This document shows positions 10,701 to 20,540 of a stretch of DNA of 64,000 bases, piece after piece. The translations under genes were made by a program, and so were the position numbers. The stretch's first letter is position 1. The number at the start of each line of letters is the position of its first letter. This DNA is from Monarcha castaneiventris obscurior (lineage: Eukaryota > Chordata > Aves > Passeriformes > Monarchidae): the NCBI GenBank assembly GCA_026261815.1, contig JAMPIT010000687.1, positions 1,588,501 to 1,652,500 on the forward strand. The letters are read 5' to 3'. The notes beneath the pieces are model-generated. The model was not told the DNA's origin. It ran no database searches and worked only from the letters and a program-made list of their open reading frames with translations.

Positions 10701-13700
10701 CAAGATGAGCAGTTTGTTTAAAGAGCTCAAGGCAATGTCTAAAGCTCAGTTTTCCCCCAGAGAGTTGTCCAGAGAGGTTGGCTGCCCCAACCCTGGAAGA
10801 GTCCAAGGCCAGGTTGGACGGGGCTTGGAGCAGCCTGCGGTAGTGGAAGGTGTCCCTGCCCATGGCAGGGGGTGGGACTGGATGGACTTTAAGGTCCTCT
10901 CCAACCCAAACCAGTCCATGATTTTATAACATTAAAAAAAAAACCCTTTATTTCTCAAAGACTCCGATATGGAAAACCACATACACCTGTATGTTTGCTC
11001 TACATAATTCTTTGGCTAAAATTTGCTCAGGTGCTGCCCTGTTTATTGCTGCCACACACCACAAGAGCAGGAGCATGTATTTTAATAAACAAGCAAACAC
11101 CTGAATAAATGCATTTTTCTTAACACTTGATTTTGTGAAAGCACTTAAGAGTGTTTTGACCAACTTGGACTTAAAGACCTTGCAGTTACACTGAGTATCA
11201 TCAGTGGCAAAAACAGGAGATACTCAAAGATGCCAAAAAATAAGCTTGAGAATAGAGTATCAAAACAGAAACCACAATGCCATTAAAACAAGTATCCGAA
11301 GCTGGAATACTGCTGAAAAGAGACTCTCACACTTTCAGTGGACTCATTTCACTGTGGGGTGGGGGAACCACTCCATTTTTGGGGGCTCTGGACCCCAAGT
11401 GAATCCAAATGCAAGAACACGCTCACATTAGAAAAGAGAGGAGCAAGAAAATGGTGCTGTTGTGCTGCTCGATTCTCCTGCTAGAAACCAAACCTGTTCT
11501 CCTATTAAACTAAAAGCAAGTTTTATTTTTAGCTGGAGAGTGTGATTTAAAGAGAGATTTTTTTCTTATATGAAAGGAAGCTGCAAGGAAGAAGAGGATT
11601 GTGGGGAATTCGGTCTGCTTCCAGCCTTGCTGGTGTCAAAAGTTAAATGAATTCCCAAGCCAGAAGTGCTAAAGAGAGATCTGTAGCTTGAAATACTTGG
11701 ATGGGGACAGCCCCCGCTTCAACTTTAGGGTGTGAAGAGCCATTTGTGAAATGTAACAAAGCCACCACACAATGGCACTGAGATGCCACCCTCGGCTGGG
11801 TGTGAGGGAAGGGCATCGCTGTGGGGCAGAGCCAAAGCTCCCAACACCTCTGTGCCCACAGGCAGCGAGATCAGCCAGAGCCATTCCTGACACCTTGTTC
11901 CAACCGTGCAGCTCCCTGATTTATTTGGCAAATTTTAAATCAGCAGATGGATTTACTTTGGAGAATCTGATTAGTGGCAGTATCGATCCGTGGATGCGGA
12001 AGAGCTGCAGCGCAGGGTGAACTGCATCCCAATCACCCAGCCCCAGACTTGCTTACCCAGCAGGACCATGCTTGTCCTTTGACTCGACAAATTCTTGTCC
12101 CATTTTCAGCTTCTCCCACTCCTCTTTCCGGGTTTTGATTTTCCGCGGATTCACATTTCCTCGGTTTGGATTCTCCTTTTTCTCTTTCTAGGAGAGGAGG
12201 AAATCAAACACAAGCTTTATTTTGCTTTAAATTCACTGGGAATAGAGAGGGAAAGAACAGACCTGGAGCAGTTACAAGAAGACACATTCTCAAAGAGGAT
12301 TTTTAGTTTACTTTCCTGATTGCTGCCCTGTCCAAAGATCTTCCAGATAAAAAAGCTGGAGCACAGACAACATAAAAAATGCCAGACAACATCAGGTTCC
12401 CCAGTGCAGCCCAGACACGATGCCATCATCACCCCCTGGCACGAGCAGCTTGAGGGCAGAGTAAAAGCTTGGTTTCCCACATCAATTTGGGTTTTGGCCT
12501 CTGTGTTGAGACGCCCAAATCTCACCTTCACCCTGATGGTGTTCAGTGCTCTGGGTGCAACATGGACACTTGCCCACAGAGAACTGGGCTTTAGATGGCC
12601 TCACCCAGAATTCTAACACACCCTAAATCTCTCTTTTGTTATTTTTCATTGAAGAATCACCATCTGTTTTCATGCTTAATACTCCAGTTGCTCAAAAGCT
12701 ACATAAAGTATGTTAAGACTGCATCTCTTATGCTATGATATAATTTAACATTAAGGCCCAAAGATAGTGGCATTTGGAAACACCAATTAGAGGTATCTTT
12801 GTTTTCTTTTTTTAATTAACAAGGTTGAGGGCAAACCAGATAAAAACTTCACTGAATTGATCCCTTAGGAGTCCAAAAGCGCAAACCTGAATTTTGGATA
12901 GCAAATTTGGAGTCCGAGATTTATTAACACTTCCCACTTCCTGTTCTCCCCTTCCTCACCCTATGTTTCCGCTTCTCCTTCATGATATCCTTGGTGTCCT
13001 GAAGCATTTTCTCCTTCCAAAGGTCAAAGAAATATGAAGGATCTGTGTAGAATTTAAGCGCCTCTTTGCCATCGTCCCTGGAACAGGAAGCGGAAAAAAC
13101 CACACAGACAAGGATCAAGTCACACACTTCTTTGTGCTGAAGGAAACACAAGGCACAATCTCAGACGATGGTTTAAAAGTGCAGTGAGACGGTCACAAGT
13201 GCTGTTCTCGCCTCTGCCCCCCATTTCAGAGCAGCACCAGACCCCCACCTCAGCCATCCCAGCTCTCCCACTTCCCACCCCTTCTGCCCTCACACAAACC
13301 CTCTATTACTCGGCCCCTGAAGAGCTCAACTGCTCTGAACAATCACCAAGAGAGCAGCAGGTCTCTCACTTCAACTCCCTTTTGTTTGTGCAGTATTTTG
13401 GTGTGAAAAAACCTCCTCCTCCAGCTCAGGAACCCTAAATCAGACCAGCAGCGTCCTTGAAGCTCCTGAGTGAGCGCACACACACTCCCTCTCCTCCCAC
13501 TTTGCAGTGCAGCCGCGTCTGGCAGGAGACAGCTGCCTCCAGCTATCTGTAATTACTTTTTACCTGCTCAGAAGATATTTATGGATGTGGGATAAGTCTC
13601 TGGATTCTGACCCCCTTTACTTCTACTACCTACAAGATGGAATCAGAGTGGGACTGCTCAGAACTGGTTACATAGCTGGTGTAGGTCCCACCAGATGTCT

Positions 13701-16700
13701 CAGACCAGGCACTGGAGGCCACAGGAGGCATCACCAGGAGCCTGCTGCACCCACCTGGGTGAGAGCCACCTCCAGGTGAATGCTCTGCACCTCATGCCAC
13801 GGCTCTTTGGAAAGGAGCCATGGGGCTACGGAGGAGCATGGGAAAAATGCCTCATCTGCAGCACACCCAGCATGGTTCTGCAGTGCCAGCCACGCCTGAC
13901 CCCAAGGCAGTCACAAAGTGACAGCAGAAAACCAAAGAGATAATTTCCTAGCTACATTCATTCGTATGACCTCAAAAGCAAAGTTTCACATAATCCAAAG
14001 ACGGAGATTTCCTGGTGGATTTCAGTTTAGCAGCTCAATTTCCCAGAGGAAACAGCTACTTCAGTCCAGCACAGGATGGGAAAGAACCTCCCTGGCAGGT
14101 TGGGAGGAAGAGGCTCCTCTCTGCAAGGGAACAAGAAGGTGTTGCAGACCTACCTGTAAGGTGAGAGGATGTTGAGAGGTGGAGGAGTATTGCAGGTCCC
14201 ATAGGTTTCGAGCACAGGCACAGGGAGAGAATCTCTGTCAAAGAGCTTCTGGTCCTGAGTGGTGGAGCTTTTGAAGGCCTTCCTGGTGTTAATGCCTTGC
14301 AGGGAGACTGTAAGGAAGAGGAGAGAGCAAGTGAAGAACAGCTTGACCCAGGCCAACAACACTGAAGCCCAAGCAGTGAACATCTGATTTCAGTTGGAGT
14401 TCTTGGCATGCTTTGCACTTCTTAAGGTCAGGTTCCTTTTCCCACAGATCCCTTGGGAAACCCATCAAATCTTGAGCGTGCTGTGCCAAGATCTGCTGCT
14501 CCATCCACACGGCCCTCCCTCGAGCGGCCCGTGGGGTTTGGAACCCCTGTGACCCAGCTCAAGCAGCTCGTCCACTGCCACCCAACTGCTGGAGAGCGAG
14601 TTCCCACATGGAGAACCCCTGAAGAGCAAAGCTGGACCTGGCGAAAAAGGTTGTCCCCAAGTGCTCTAGTGGGAGGCAGGGAACAGTCCCTCTTAGCTCC
14701 AGAGAACACGTTCCACCACCTAGGGCAGTGTCACGCTGGGTTTATGGTGCTGAACCAACCACGCTGACTCAACGAGAACCTTCACCATGCTCGGCCTGTG
14801 CTCTGCTCCATTACCTTCCTCCTCTTTGGGATCCAGCTGAGTGACTTTGACTTGCAAGCGGTCAACTCTCTCGACGAGAATGCTCACCCGAGAGGCAAAG
14901 GTGTTGGCTTGAGTAAACAACTCTCTAAATATGTCTTCTGCAGATTTACCTGCAATATTAAAGTGTCCACATTACCCTCATGAACCACATCAGACGGTAC
15001 TCAGTCTCCAAGCTTGTTTTCTTGAAGAAAGAAGAAAGAAAGAAAGAACCAACCACTCTTCTTTTCAAGTTTGTCAGGGTTGAGTTTAACATCAGGAAGA
15101 AAATGCTTTGTTCCACCAAAACCTGACATTTCCAAGGGATCTTCAAGCAATAAGGAAACAATTGAGACATACTTTAAAGTCAATTAAAGTCACGAACTAA
15201 AAAGGACTGACAACACTACACTGGTCTGAATGTGGATGGATCTGAAGGTCCTTTAAGATTCTCTGCTGTTCTGTTTATTAGACAAGGAAATACAGTTAGA
15301 TTTTTATTGCTCTGGAGAATCTCAAAGGCTCCCAGTCTCCAGCAGACCTGCCTCCAGGGGAGCTGGCACATCTTTACAAGCTTAAAGCACTCTGGAAGTA
15401 GAGAGCAGACCCAGTGCTGGATCCCAAAGCTGAAGCTGTAACCGCAGCTGACAGCACTGACCCTGCTGTTCCTTCAGGTGGCACTGTCTGAAAAATTGAT
15501 GCATTCACATTGATTCTAAATCAAAACCAAAACGGAACTTCTCAGTCAGGGACATTCCCTCTGGAGCAGCCTGGACTACCCAGTGGGCTGCTATGACAAG
15601 CACCATCCATGGTTTGTGCTACAAGAGCACCCAGGGCTCGGATCAGGAGCTGCACCAGTTACAGGAGTAACAAAAACATGGCTCTGTCCTTAGGAGTTTA
15701 AAACCTACGGTGCAACAAGAGATGGCCACAGGTAGACAGAGGTGGGAGACCTGGAAGAAACCCAAGAACTTGCAATGAGTCCTTTTTGTTCTGCTCCCGG
15801 GCACAACCCAAGACAGGGAGCCCCAGCCACGGCGAGGACAGCGCGGAGCAGAGCAGACTTGGCACCGACCGCAGACATGGGCCCGTGGTGTTCCCACTGA
15901 TGGGAAACATTTCCAGCCACGGCTGCTGAGTACAAGGCTGCTCCCAATAAGCAGTCTGGTTTTGAAGTGCATCATCATATGGTCAACAGTTTGTTCTGGA
16001 ATCTGTTACTCCTAAAGATCCTCTCCGACATTCAGGAAAGAAAAACCAGTTGGAAGTCTAATTTCAACAGCAATTTTGGAAAACGTGGCTGTCTGCAGAG
16101 TCCCATCAGAGAGACAAAGCGCCCCTTGCACAAGGCAAGGCGAGGGCATCCCCAAAGCCCAGCTGCACAAACACTCCCAGCTATCTAACCCCACATATCA
16201 GCTCCTTGTTCCTGCTCCCAGGAGATCTCCTTACACTGCCAAGCACGGGGAACGAGCCAGGTTAAAATTCAACCTTCTCCACCCCTTTTGGTGGCAATGC
16301 CAGGTCTGAGTGTTTGTGGAAAGCAAATGCTGAAGGTTAACTTCAACTGACCTCTTCCTTCCACCCTTCCAGACAATGCAGACTCCACATATGCTCAATT
16401 AACAAACCCAAACTCATGAGAAGGATTTTATGTTTGGAGACCTAAGGGCCATGCAGCTCTTGCTGTAGCCATGTTTCATGAAGCACTCTCCATGTTCAAC
16501 ATCAGCACAGATCAGCTCTCCTATTTGACCAAAGAGAGCAAAAATTTCTCTGTGGGAAAATGCAAAACCTTCCAGCAGCAGCTCAAAAAATGAAAAGTTG
16601 TAATTTCGTTTCTACTTTCACGAGAAGTGAAAAACATTTCTGAATTTCACCAGGAACTGCAACAAGCACTAGGGGAAAAATTAAGTCTTTGGTATGCAAA

Positions 16701-18884
16701 GTATATTTCAAGTATAAAACACTACCTAACAGCATTTTCTATATTGGTTTTGACCCTGGAGGGAGAAGAAGGGATGGTCGGTGTTCCCTTGCCTGTGTAA
16801 GCGCAGCTGGAGTTATCACCCAGCATCTCACACATCACCCATGCTTCATGAACACTTTTAGATGGGGTAAGACAGAGATTAATTTTTTAGTTTAGTTACT
16901 TTGACTGCAAAAGTGCAGCTTACAATCAGAATTATCTTTGTCATGCACTGTCAGGAAGACAGACGGCATGATTTAATAGGTCCTTCCATCTTTAGCTTGT
17001 GGATTCTATAAAATCACACAAAACCGTGCAGTCGACTTATACAAAGTGCTCCCAGCTGCGATAGTAACGAAGGGTAAACTCACTGGAATATGAAAGTTTG
17101 ACAAGATTTATGTTTGCATCTTTGTAAAGAGACTGTGGTGCACCAGGCATGGCTGATTATTCACTTGACAGGGCTGTCACAGCCTACTGAACCTGCTCTT
17201 CGTTCCTGTAATAGTCAAGGTACAAGGAGAGAGTGAATTTGTTTCTCGAGGAGAGAGGAAAGGGCGGGGGGCAGGAGTTTGGTCATTTGGGTGCCAGTGT
17301 AGTCTAAACACTGCTTTATTTAAAATACTGCTGACCCTGGGGAAGTGGATGGTGCTCAGCATTTCCTTCCCACCTGCCTTGCTCCCCTCTCATACCACAT
17401 GAGGCTCCTCTCATCAGTTTCCCCTCCAGGAACCTGTGACTGGTCCAGCAGCTCACACCTTCCCATCCCCACATCCCAGCTCCCAGGATACCTTCCCGAG
17501 GAAGAAACCAGGCTGCAATTTGGCTCCCAGCACTTCAGAAGGAGAGAAGCTCTGAGTATCTGTGCAAAGAAGGTCTAAACCTGTGGGATCTGGCCAGGGC
17601 TGTCACACAAACCCACAGCGTGTCTCCACACAGGGATGAGCTTTCCCTGCAGCTGGGCTTTGCACAGCTTTACTGCCTCCTTCCTCACCATTTCACATGC
17701 ACGAGATGGATTTCACTCACTCTCCGCAACCATCTTGGCTACCAGACCTAACAAATGAACAACAAGGGCCAGTTGAACACGAGCAGAGAGCCTGGTCTCG
17801 CCTGTGCAGTGACATTTCTCCAACCCAACAGAATGTGACACCGACTGGCAGCAAACACGGGCCCAGATTTCAGTGACAGCCATGGTTTGCACTGCTGGAA
17901 AGAGGCTGCACCCAAACTTTGCCTGCCACATGGCAGAAGACAAGGGCTTGCTTTGCAGAGCAAGCAGAAGGGCTTGCAAACACCCCAGAGAAGCTAAACA
18001 ATAGATTAATTTGATTATCAAAGTCTCGCTTCAAGGACAAAGGTGGTTAATCAGAACCCAGAGCATTTCAACAGAGTATGGAGTCATCCCGGAGAGACCA
18101 CAATTAACTCTTCGTTTCTCCTATGGCATGTAGGCCTGTGTTTTCCCTCCAGCTTTTCCAAGGCTATGGGTCAGCCCACTGGAGAGCTGAGCCAGGCATT
18201 GCTCCAGCTCGTGCTGCCATTTGAGTGAGCAGCCCCAAACCACCGATGCTCTGGAGGCACCACTTGGCTCAGATGGGTCTTTGGGTCTCACAACGCAACA
18301 AACAGCAGCAGGGGCAAACAGGAGCTTCTGTGTGGGGGCTTTAATTATCTTCCATTAAAAATAAGACTACTGACATCGTGTAGATTCAACAGAGTCAAGC
18401 TCCATTTAGTAGCACATGCAATTACAGGCACGTTCTCTGACACAAGATCATGCCTGCTCCGAGAGCCTCCCATTTTACAAGCCTGAGTTGTGCTCCATCC
18501 TTCCATCTGCAGTTTCACTGCAGCCTCTCACATACACACACACATACACACACCCCCCTCCCCATTTTCTCTTAGATAGGAAGGCAGTGGGACCAGGGAT
18601 ATGAAATTAGCATCAGATTTCTTTAGGAAAACATTTTAGCATTACCCAGGGAAGGCAGATGGGGGAGAAATAGGAACACGAGAGTAGAAAGGGAGCTAAA
18701 TAAAGAGCAGTAGCGACTCCTGAGGGCAACGCGCAGGCTCGCCATGGTACTCACTCAGGCTGCCCAGCTGTCGAATGACATTTGCCAGGGTGATGTTGGT
18801 CACGCATTCCAGCTCGCTCGGAACGCTAGGCAACGTCTGACGGCACAGGTGCCTTGGCTCAATGTTCCTCGTTACTAACGGCAT
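7628..18884 (-). CDS. WASF2: WASF2 (WAVE2), full coding sequence over 8 exons
   Basis: WAVE2 is the subunit of the WAVE regulatory complex (with CYFIP, NCKAP1, ABI and BRK1/HSPC300) that activates Arp2/3 downstream of Rac to build branched actin at the leading edge. Joined exons give 1503 nt, 500 residues plus TAG; human is 498. Seen in order: the WAVE homology domain (residues 1 to about 170, with [14 protein letters not shown] at the start and [15 protein letters not shown] in exon 5); a basic region (about 174-205) expected to bind phosphoinositides; a proline-rich region (about 245-430) for profilin, SH3 and IRSp53 ligands; a WH2 actin-binding motif (about 438-455, core [14 protein letters not shown]); a central helix (DVATILSRR); and the acidic tail ending DEWSD with the Arp2/3-contact tryptophan at 498. 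The start lies in a good Kozak context (CCACCATGC). No frameshift or stop was found. The proline-rich linker plus the absence of the other paralogues' motifs make WASF2 clearly a better fit than WASF1 or WASF3. Confidence 0.96.
7786..8212 (-). other. WASF2: WASF2 intron 8
   Basis: GTAAGG to CAG intron of 427 nt that splits the WH2 motif. No other feature is seen in it. Confidence 0.85.
8213..8733 (-). CDS. WASF2: WASF2 proline-rich exon
   Basis: It encodes residues 275-448, opening with [11 protein letters not shown], the boundary also found in human WASF2. The acceptor is GTTGCCACAG|C and the donor CAAG|GTAAGG. Long proline runs (PPPPPP and up to ten in a row) alternate with [20 protein letters not shown], and the exon ends in the first part of WH2 ([13 protein letters not shown]). 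Prolines here are ligands for profilin and SH3 proteins in the family. The GC-rich reverse strand produces long glycine-rich shadow frames. Confidence 0.95.
8734..10534 (-). other. WASF2: WASF2 intron 7
   Basis: GTAAGC to CAG intron of 1.8 kb. It contains a CR1-like fragment at about 10,089-10,200. Otherwise there is no gene, repeat array or clear regulatory block. Confidence 0.8.
10089..10200 (-). mobile_element. CR1-like LINE fragment in WASF2 intron 7
   Basis: The plus strand reads 'gagctggaagggactcacag' followed by 'ccctggccctgcacaggaca', which is the reverse complement of an avian CR1 subfamily tail. It is a short, diverged, noncoding remnant. Confidence 0.65.
10535..10690 (-). CDS. WASF2: WASF2 coding exon, residues 223-274
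   Basis: The acceptor TTTTCCCAG|G and donor TTTAG|GTAAGC are in frame with both neighbours. It encodes [18 protein letters not shown] and then [19 protein letters not shown] up to PPPPVEF. This linker between the basic and proline-rich regions is less conserved than the ends of the protein. Confidence 0.93.
10691..12056 (-). other. WASF2: WASF2 intron 6
   Basis: GTAAGC to CAG intron of 1.37 kb. A CR1 fragment occupies its 3' end right beside the exon 7 acceptor (10,760-10,926). The rest is AT-rich and featureless. Confidence 0.8.
10760..10926 (+). mobile_element. CR1 LINE 3'-end fragment in WASF2 intron 6
   Basis: Contains 'ccaaggccaggttggacggg', 'gtggaaggtgtccctgccca' and 'tttaaggtcctctccaaccc', the CR1 tail in sense orientation on plus, hence antisense to WASF2. 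It lies only about 70 nt inside the intron from the exon 7 acceptor. No coding capacity. Confidence 0.88.
12057..12187 (-). CDS. WASF2: WASF2 coding exon, basic region
   Basis: It encodes residues 180-222 plus two bases of codon 223. The acceptor is CTCTCCTAG|AAAG and the donor [30 protein letters not shown] and [19 protein letters not shown] supply most of the lysine/arginine-rich membrane-binding segment of the family. Confidence 0.95.
12188..12959 (-). other. WASF2: WASF2 intron 5
   Basis: GTGAGG to TAG intron of 772 nt, AT-rich around 12,640-12,900. No repeats or genes are seen. Confidence 0.8.
12960..13077 (-). CDS. WASF2: WASF2 coding exon, end of homology domain
   Basis: It encodes residues 140-179 including [20 protein letters not shown], one of the most conserved stretches of WAVE proteins. 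The acceptor is TGTTCCAG|GG and the donor AGG|GTGAGG (phase 0). Confidence 0.96.
13078..14153 (-). other. WASF2: WASF2 intron 4
   Basis: GTAGGT to CAG intron of 1.08 kb. No repeat or other gene is recognised. Confidence 0.8.
14154..14307 (-). CDS. WASF2: WASF2 coding exon, residues 89-139
   Basis: The acceptor is TTCCTTACAG|TC and the donor CTTACAG|GTAGGT. It encodes [20 protein letters not shown] and then [16 protein letters not shown] and [12 protein letters not shown], all typical of the WAVE homology domain. Confidence 0.95.
14308..14814 (-). other. WASF2: WASF2 intron 3
   Basis: GTAATG to CAG intron of 507 nt, with no feature seen. Confidence 0.8.
14815..14949 (-). CDS. WASF2: WASF2 coding exon, residues 44-88
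   Basis: The acceptor is ATTGCAG|GT and the donor GAGGAAG|GTAATG. It encodes [18 protein letters not shown] and then [19 protein letters not shown], the coiled-coil helix that packs with ABI and BRK1 in the WAVE complex. Ser46 and Arg52 differ from the Tyr/His and Gly I remember at these places in mammalian WASF1-3. Confidence 0.94.
15024..15048. repeat. GAAA-type purine microsatellite
   Basis: Short run of gaag/gaaa units on plus, a pyrimidine tract on the WASF2 sense strand roughly 75 nt upstream of the exon 3 acceptor. Confidence 0.7.
18529..18553. repeat. CA-rich microsatellite
   Basis: Imperfect (CA)n interrupted by two 'ata' units, followed by a C-run, in WASF2 intron 2. Confidence 0.75.
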
Positions 18885-18908
18885 GGTGGACCTGCTTCAG
18901 GCACTGTT
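18755..18908 (-). CDS. WASF2: WASF2 first coding exon (exon 2)
   Basis: The acceptor TTTTTCATCTTTCAG|AACAG starts the exon; 24 nt of 5' UTR precede the ATG at 18,884. Coding bases 18,884-18,755 give residues 1-43 ([18 protein letters not shown], then [18 protein letters not shown]) plus one base. The donor is CTGA|GTGAGT. This N-terminal helix anchors WAVE in its regulatory complex. No upstream ATG lies in the exon's own UTR part. Confidence 0.96.
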
Positions 18909-20431
18909 CTGAAAGATGAAAAACAACCCAAAAAAGAAACAGGAAAGGATTACTCAACCGCAAATTCCAGGCACACCAGAGCCATGGTGTTCGTTTTTCC
19001 TGCTCTCAAATGGCTTTATTTATAAGCCTTCTTTCCCCCCCTCCCCACCCTGAGAAAACTGGTTCATCAGAAATAAAGATCCTCCTGTTCTCTGACTTGC
19101 AGTGACAGCAGAGCCCCACCAGCCCAGGTACAGAGGCAGAGATGGAGAACTCGGCATCTTCGCCCACATTCCCAGCGCTGCTGGCAACGCTGCAGCCGTT
19201 GTTCCCTTCCTTCCCATCCGCTGCCTGGGTAGGGCTCCCGCCTCCCGCGCTCACACAGTGCCTGGCGTGACTCTTACGAGCTCCTCTTCAGAAACATTTC
19301 AAACTCGCAATCAATAGTTGCTTAAACCGAGGAGATGAAGACAGAAGATGTTATTATACAAAAAAAGAGAGAACAAAACAGCTTCTCCCAGCACACCAAA
19401 GCACGTGCAGTGCCTCCCTCCTGGCGCAGCACACGGGGCTCTCCTGGAACAACAGGAAGTGCTTGCAGCTGACCAGGAAACTTTCTGGTGACTGTTCCTT
19501 ATCCTGCAGGCTGCACCCCTCTTCCCTTGGGAAATCCCCCGGGGATGAGGTTTACACTGGACCATTGTTTTTGTGCTAGAGCAGTTTAAGGTTGAGGGAA
19601 CTCTAATCAGGATGCAGGACTGGAGTGTGCTCAGAAACAACTCGGGATTGATTGTACAACAGGCGGGACAAACTTCCAGTTCCTTAAAAAACTAATGAAA
19701 TAAAAATCCTGGGGAAAACCTAAGTGTCCGGAAGTTATGCTTTGGACAGAAAATGCTTTTATGTGCAGGTCAGTGCCTTGAACTAACAAAAATCTCCTTC
19801 GCTAACAGGCCCAAACGCTGAAGCATCACACAGCTCCCTCCCAGATTGTCCAGCTCCAGGAGGGAGAAGGAAACCTGGGTGACCAGCTCACTACAAGGAG
19901 CATCATACATGCCTGAAATCTTTAGGACTAAGTGAAAGCAAATACAACCCAAGTTCTTGATTAATTTAGAAGGGGAAAGAATCACTTTTCTAGGTCAGCT
20001 GAGGAACAACCCAAGAGAAGCAGGCAGCTCCCATGTGATAGGCATGTGGATCTGCTCGGGCTCGGTGTAAAAATAAAACAGGAAGCGAACAGCTTGGGGA
20101 ACATGGCTTCCTGTCACCACCAGCAAAAACCCAAGAACCATAAAAAATCAGCTGTTTGCTCTTGACTTTGAGCCACCCTTTGATAGTCTCTGTGGCAGCT
20201 GGCAGCTTATCTTTGAGGTCCAGGAGTCCTTCCTGGATGCTTTTCTATCAGGGAGTTAAGAGGAAGAAGTGGGCATTATCCCTCCTAATTACCTCACAAG
20301 CCAGATTTTGAATTGCTAAATTTGACCCATTAAGGCAGAGGAGTTCAAGAGCCGCAGCACCGGGCGCTGGGATATCTCCCAGACAAGCAGATGTAGGTTG
20401 CTACCATTTTGCAACGCCTCGACACGAGGGA

Positions 20432-20540
20432 TTTCACAGCATCTCAGAATGCCAGGATGGTTTGGGTTGGAAGGGGCCTTAGAGCTCATCCTGTTCCAAC
20501 CTCCTGCCATGAGACCAGGCTGCACGGAAAGGGTCCCCAA
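20432..20540 (-). mobile_element. CR1 LINE fragment
   Basis: The plus strand has 'aggatggtttgggttggaag', then 'ccttagagctcatcctgttc' and 'cctgccatgagaccagg', the reverse complement of the CR1 tail. Truncated. Confidence 0.85.

Larger units (their letters stand above)
14950..18754 (-). other. WASF2: WASF2 intron 2
   Basis: GTGAGT to CAG intron of 3.8 kb. It contains an (AAAG)-type microsatellite next to the exon 3 acceptor (15,024-15,048) and a CA-rich run (18,529-18,553). No CR1 copy or coding exon was seen. Confidence 0.8.
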
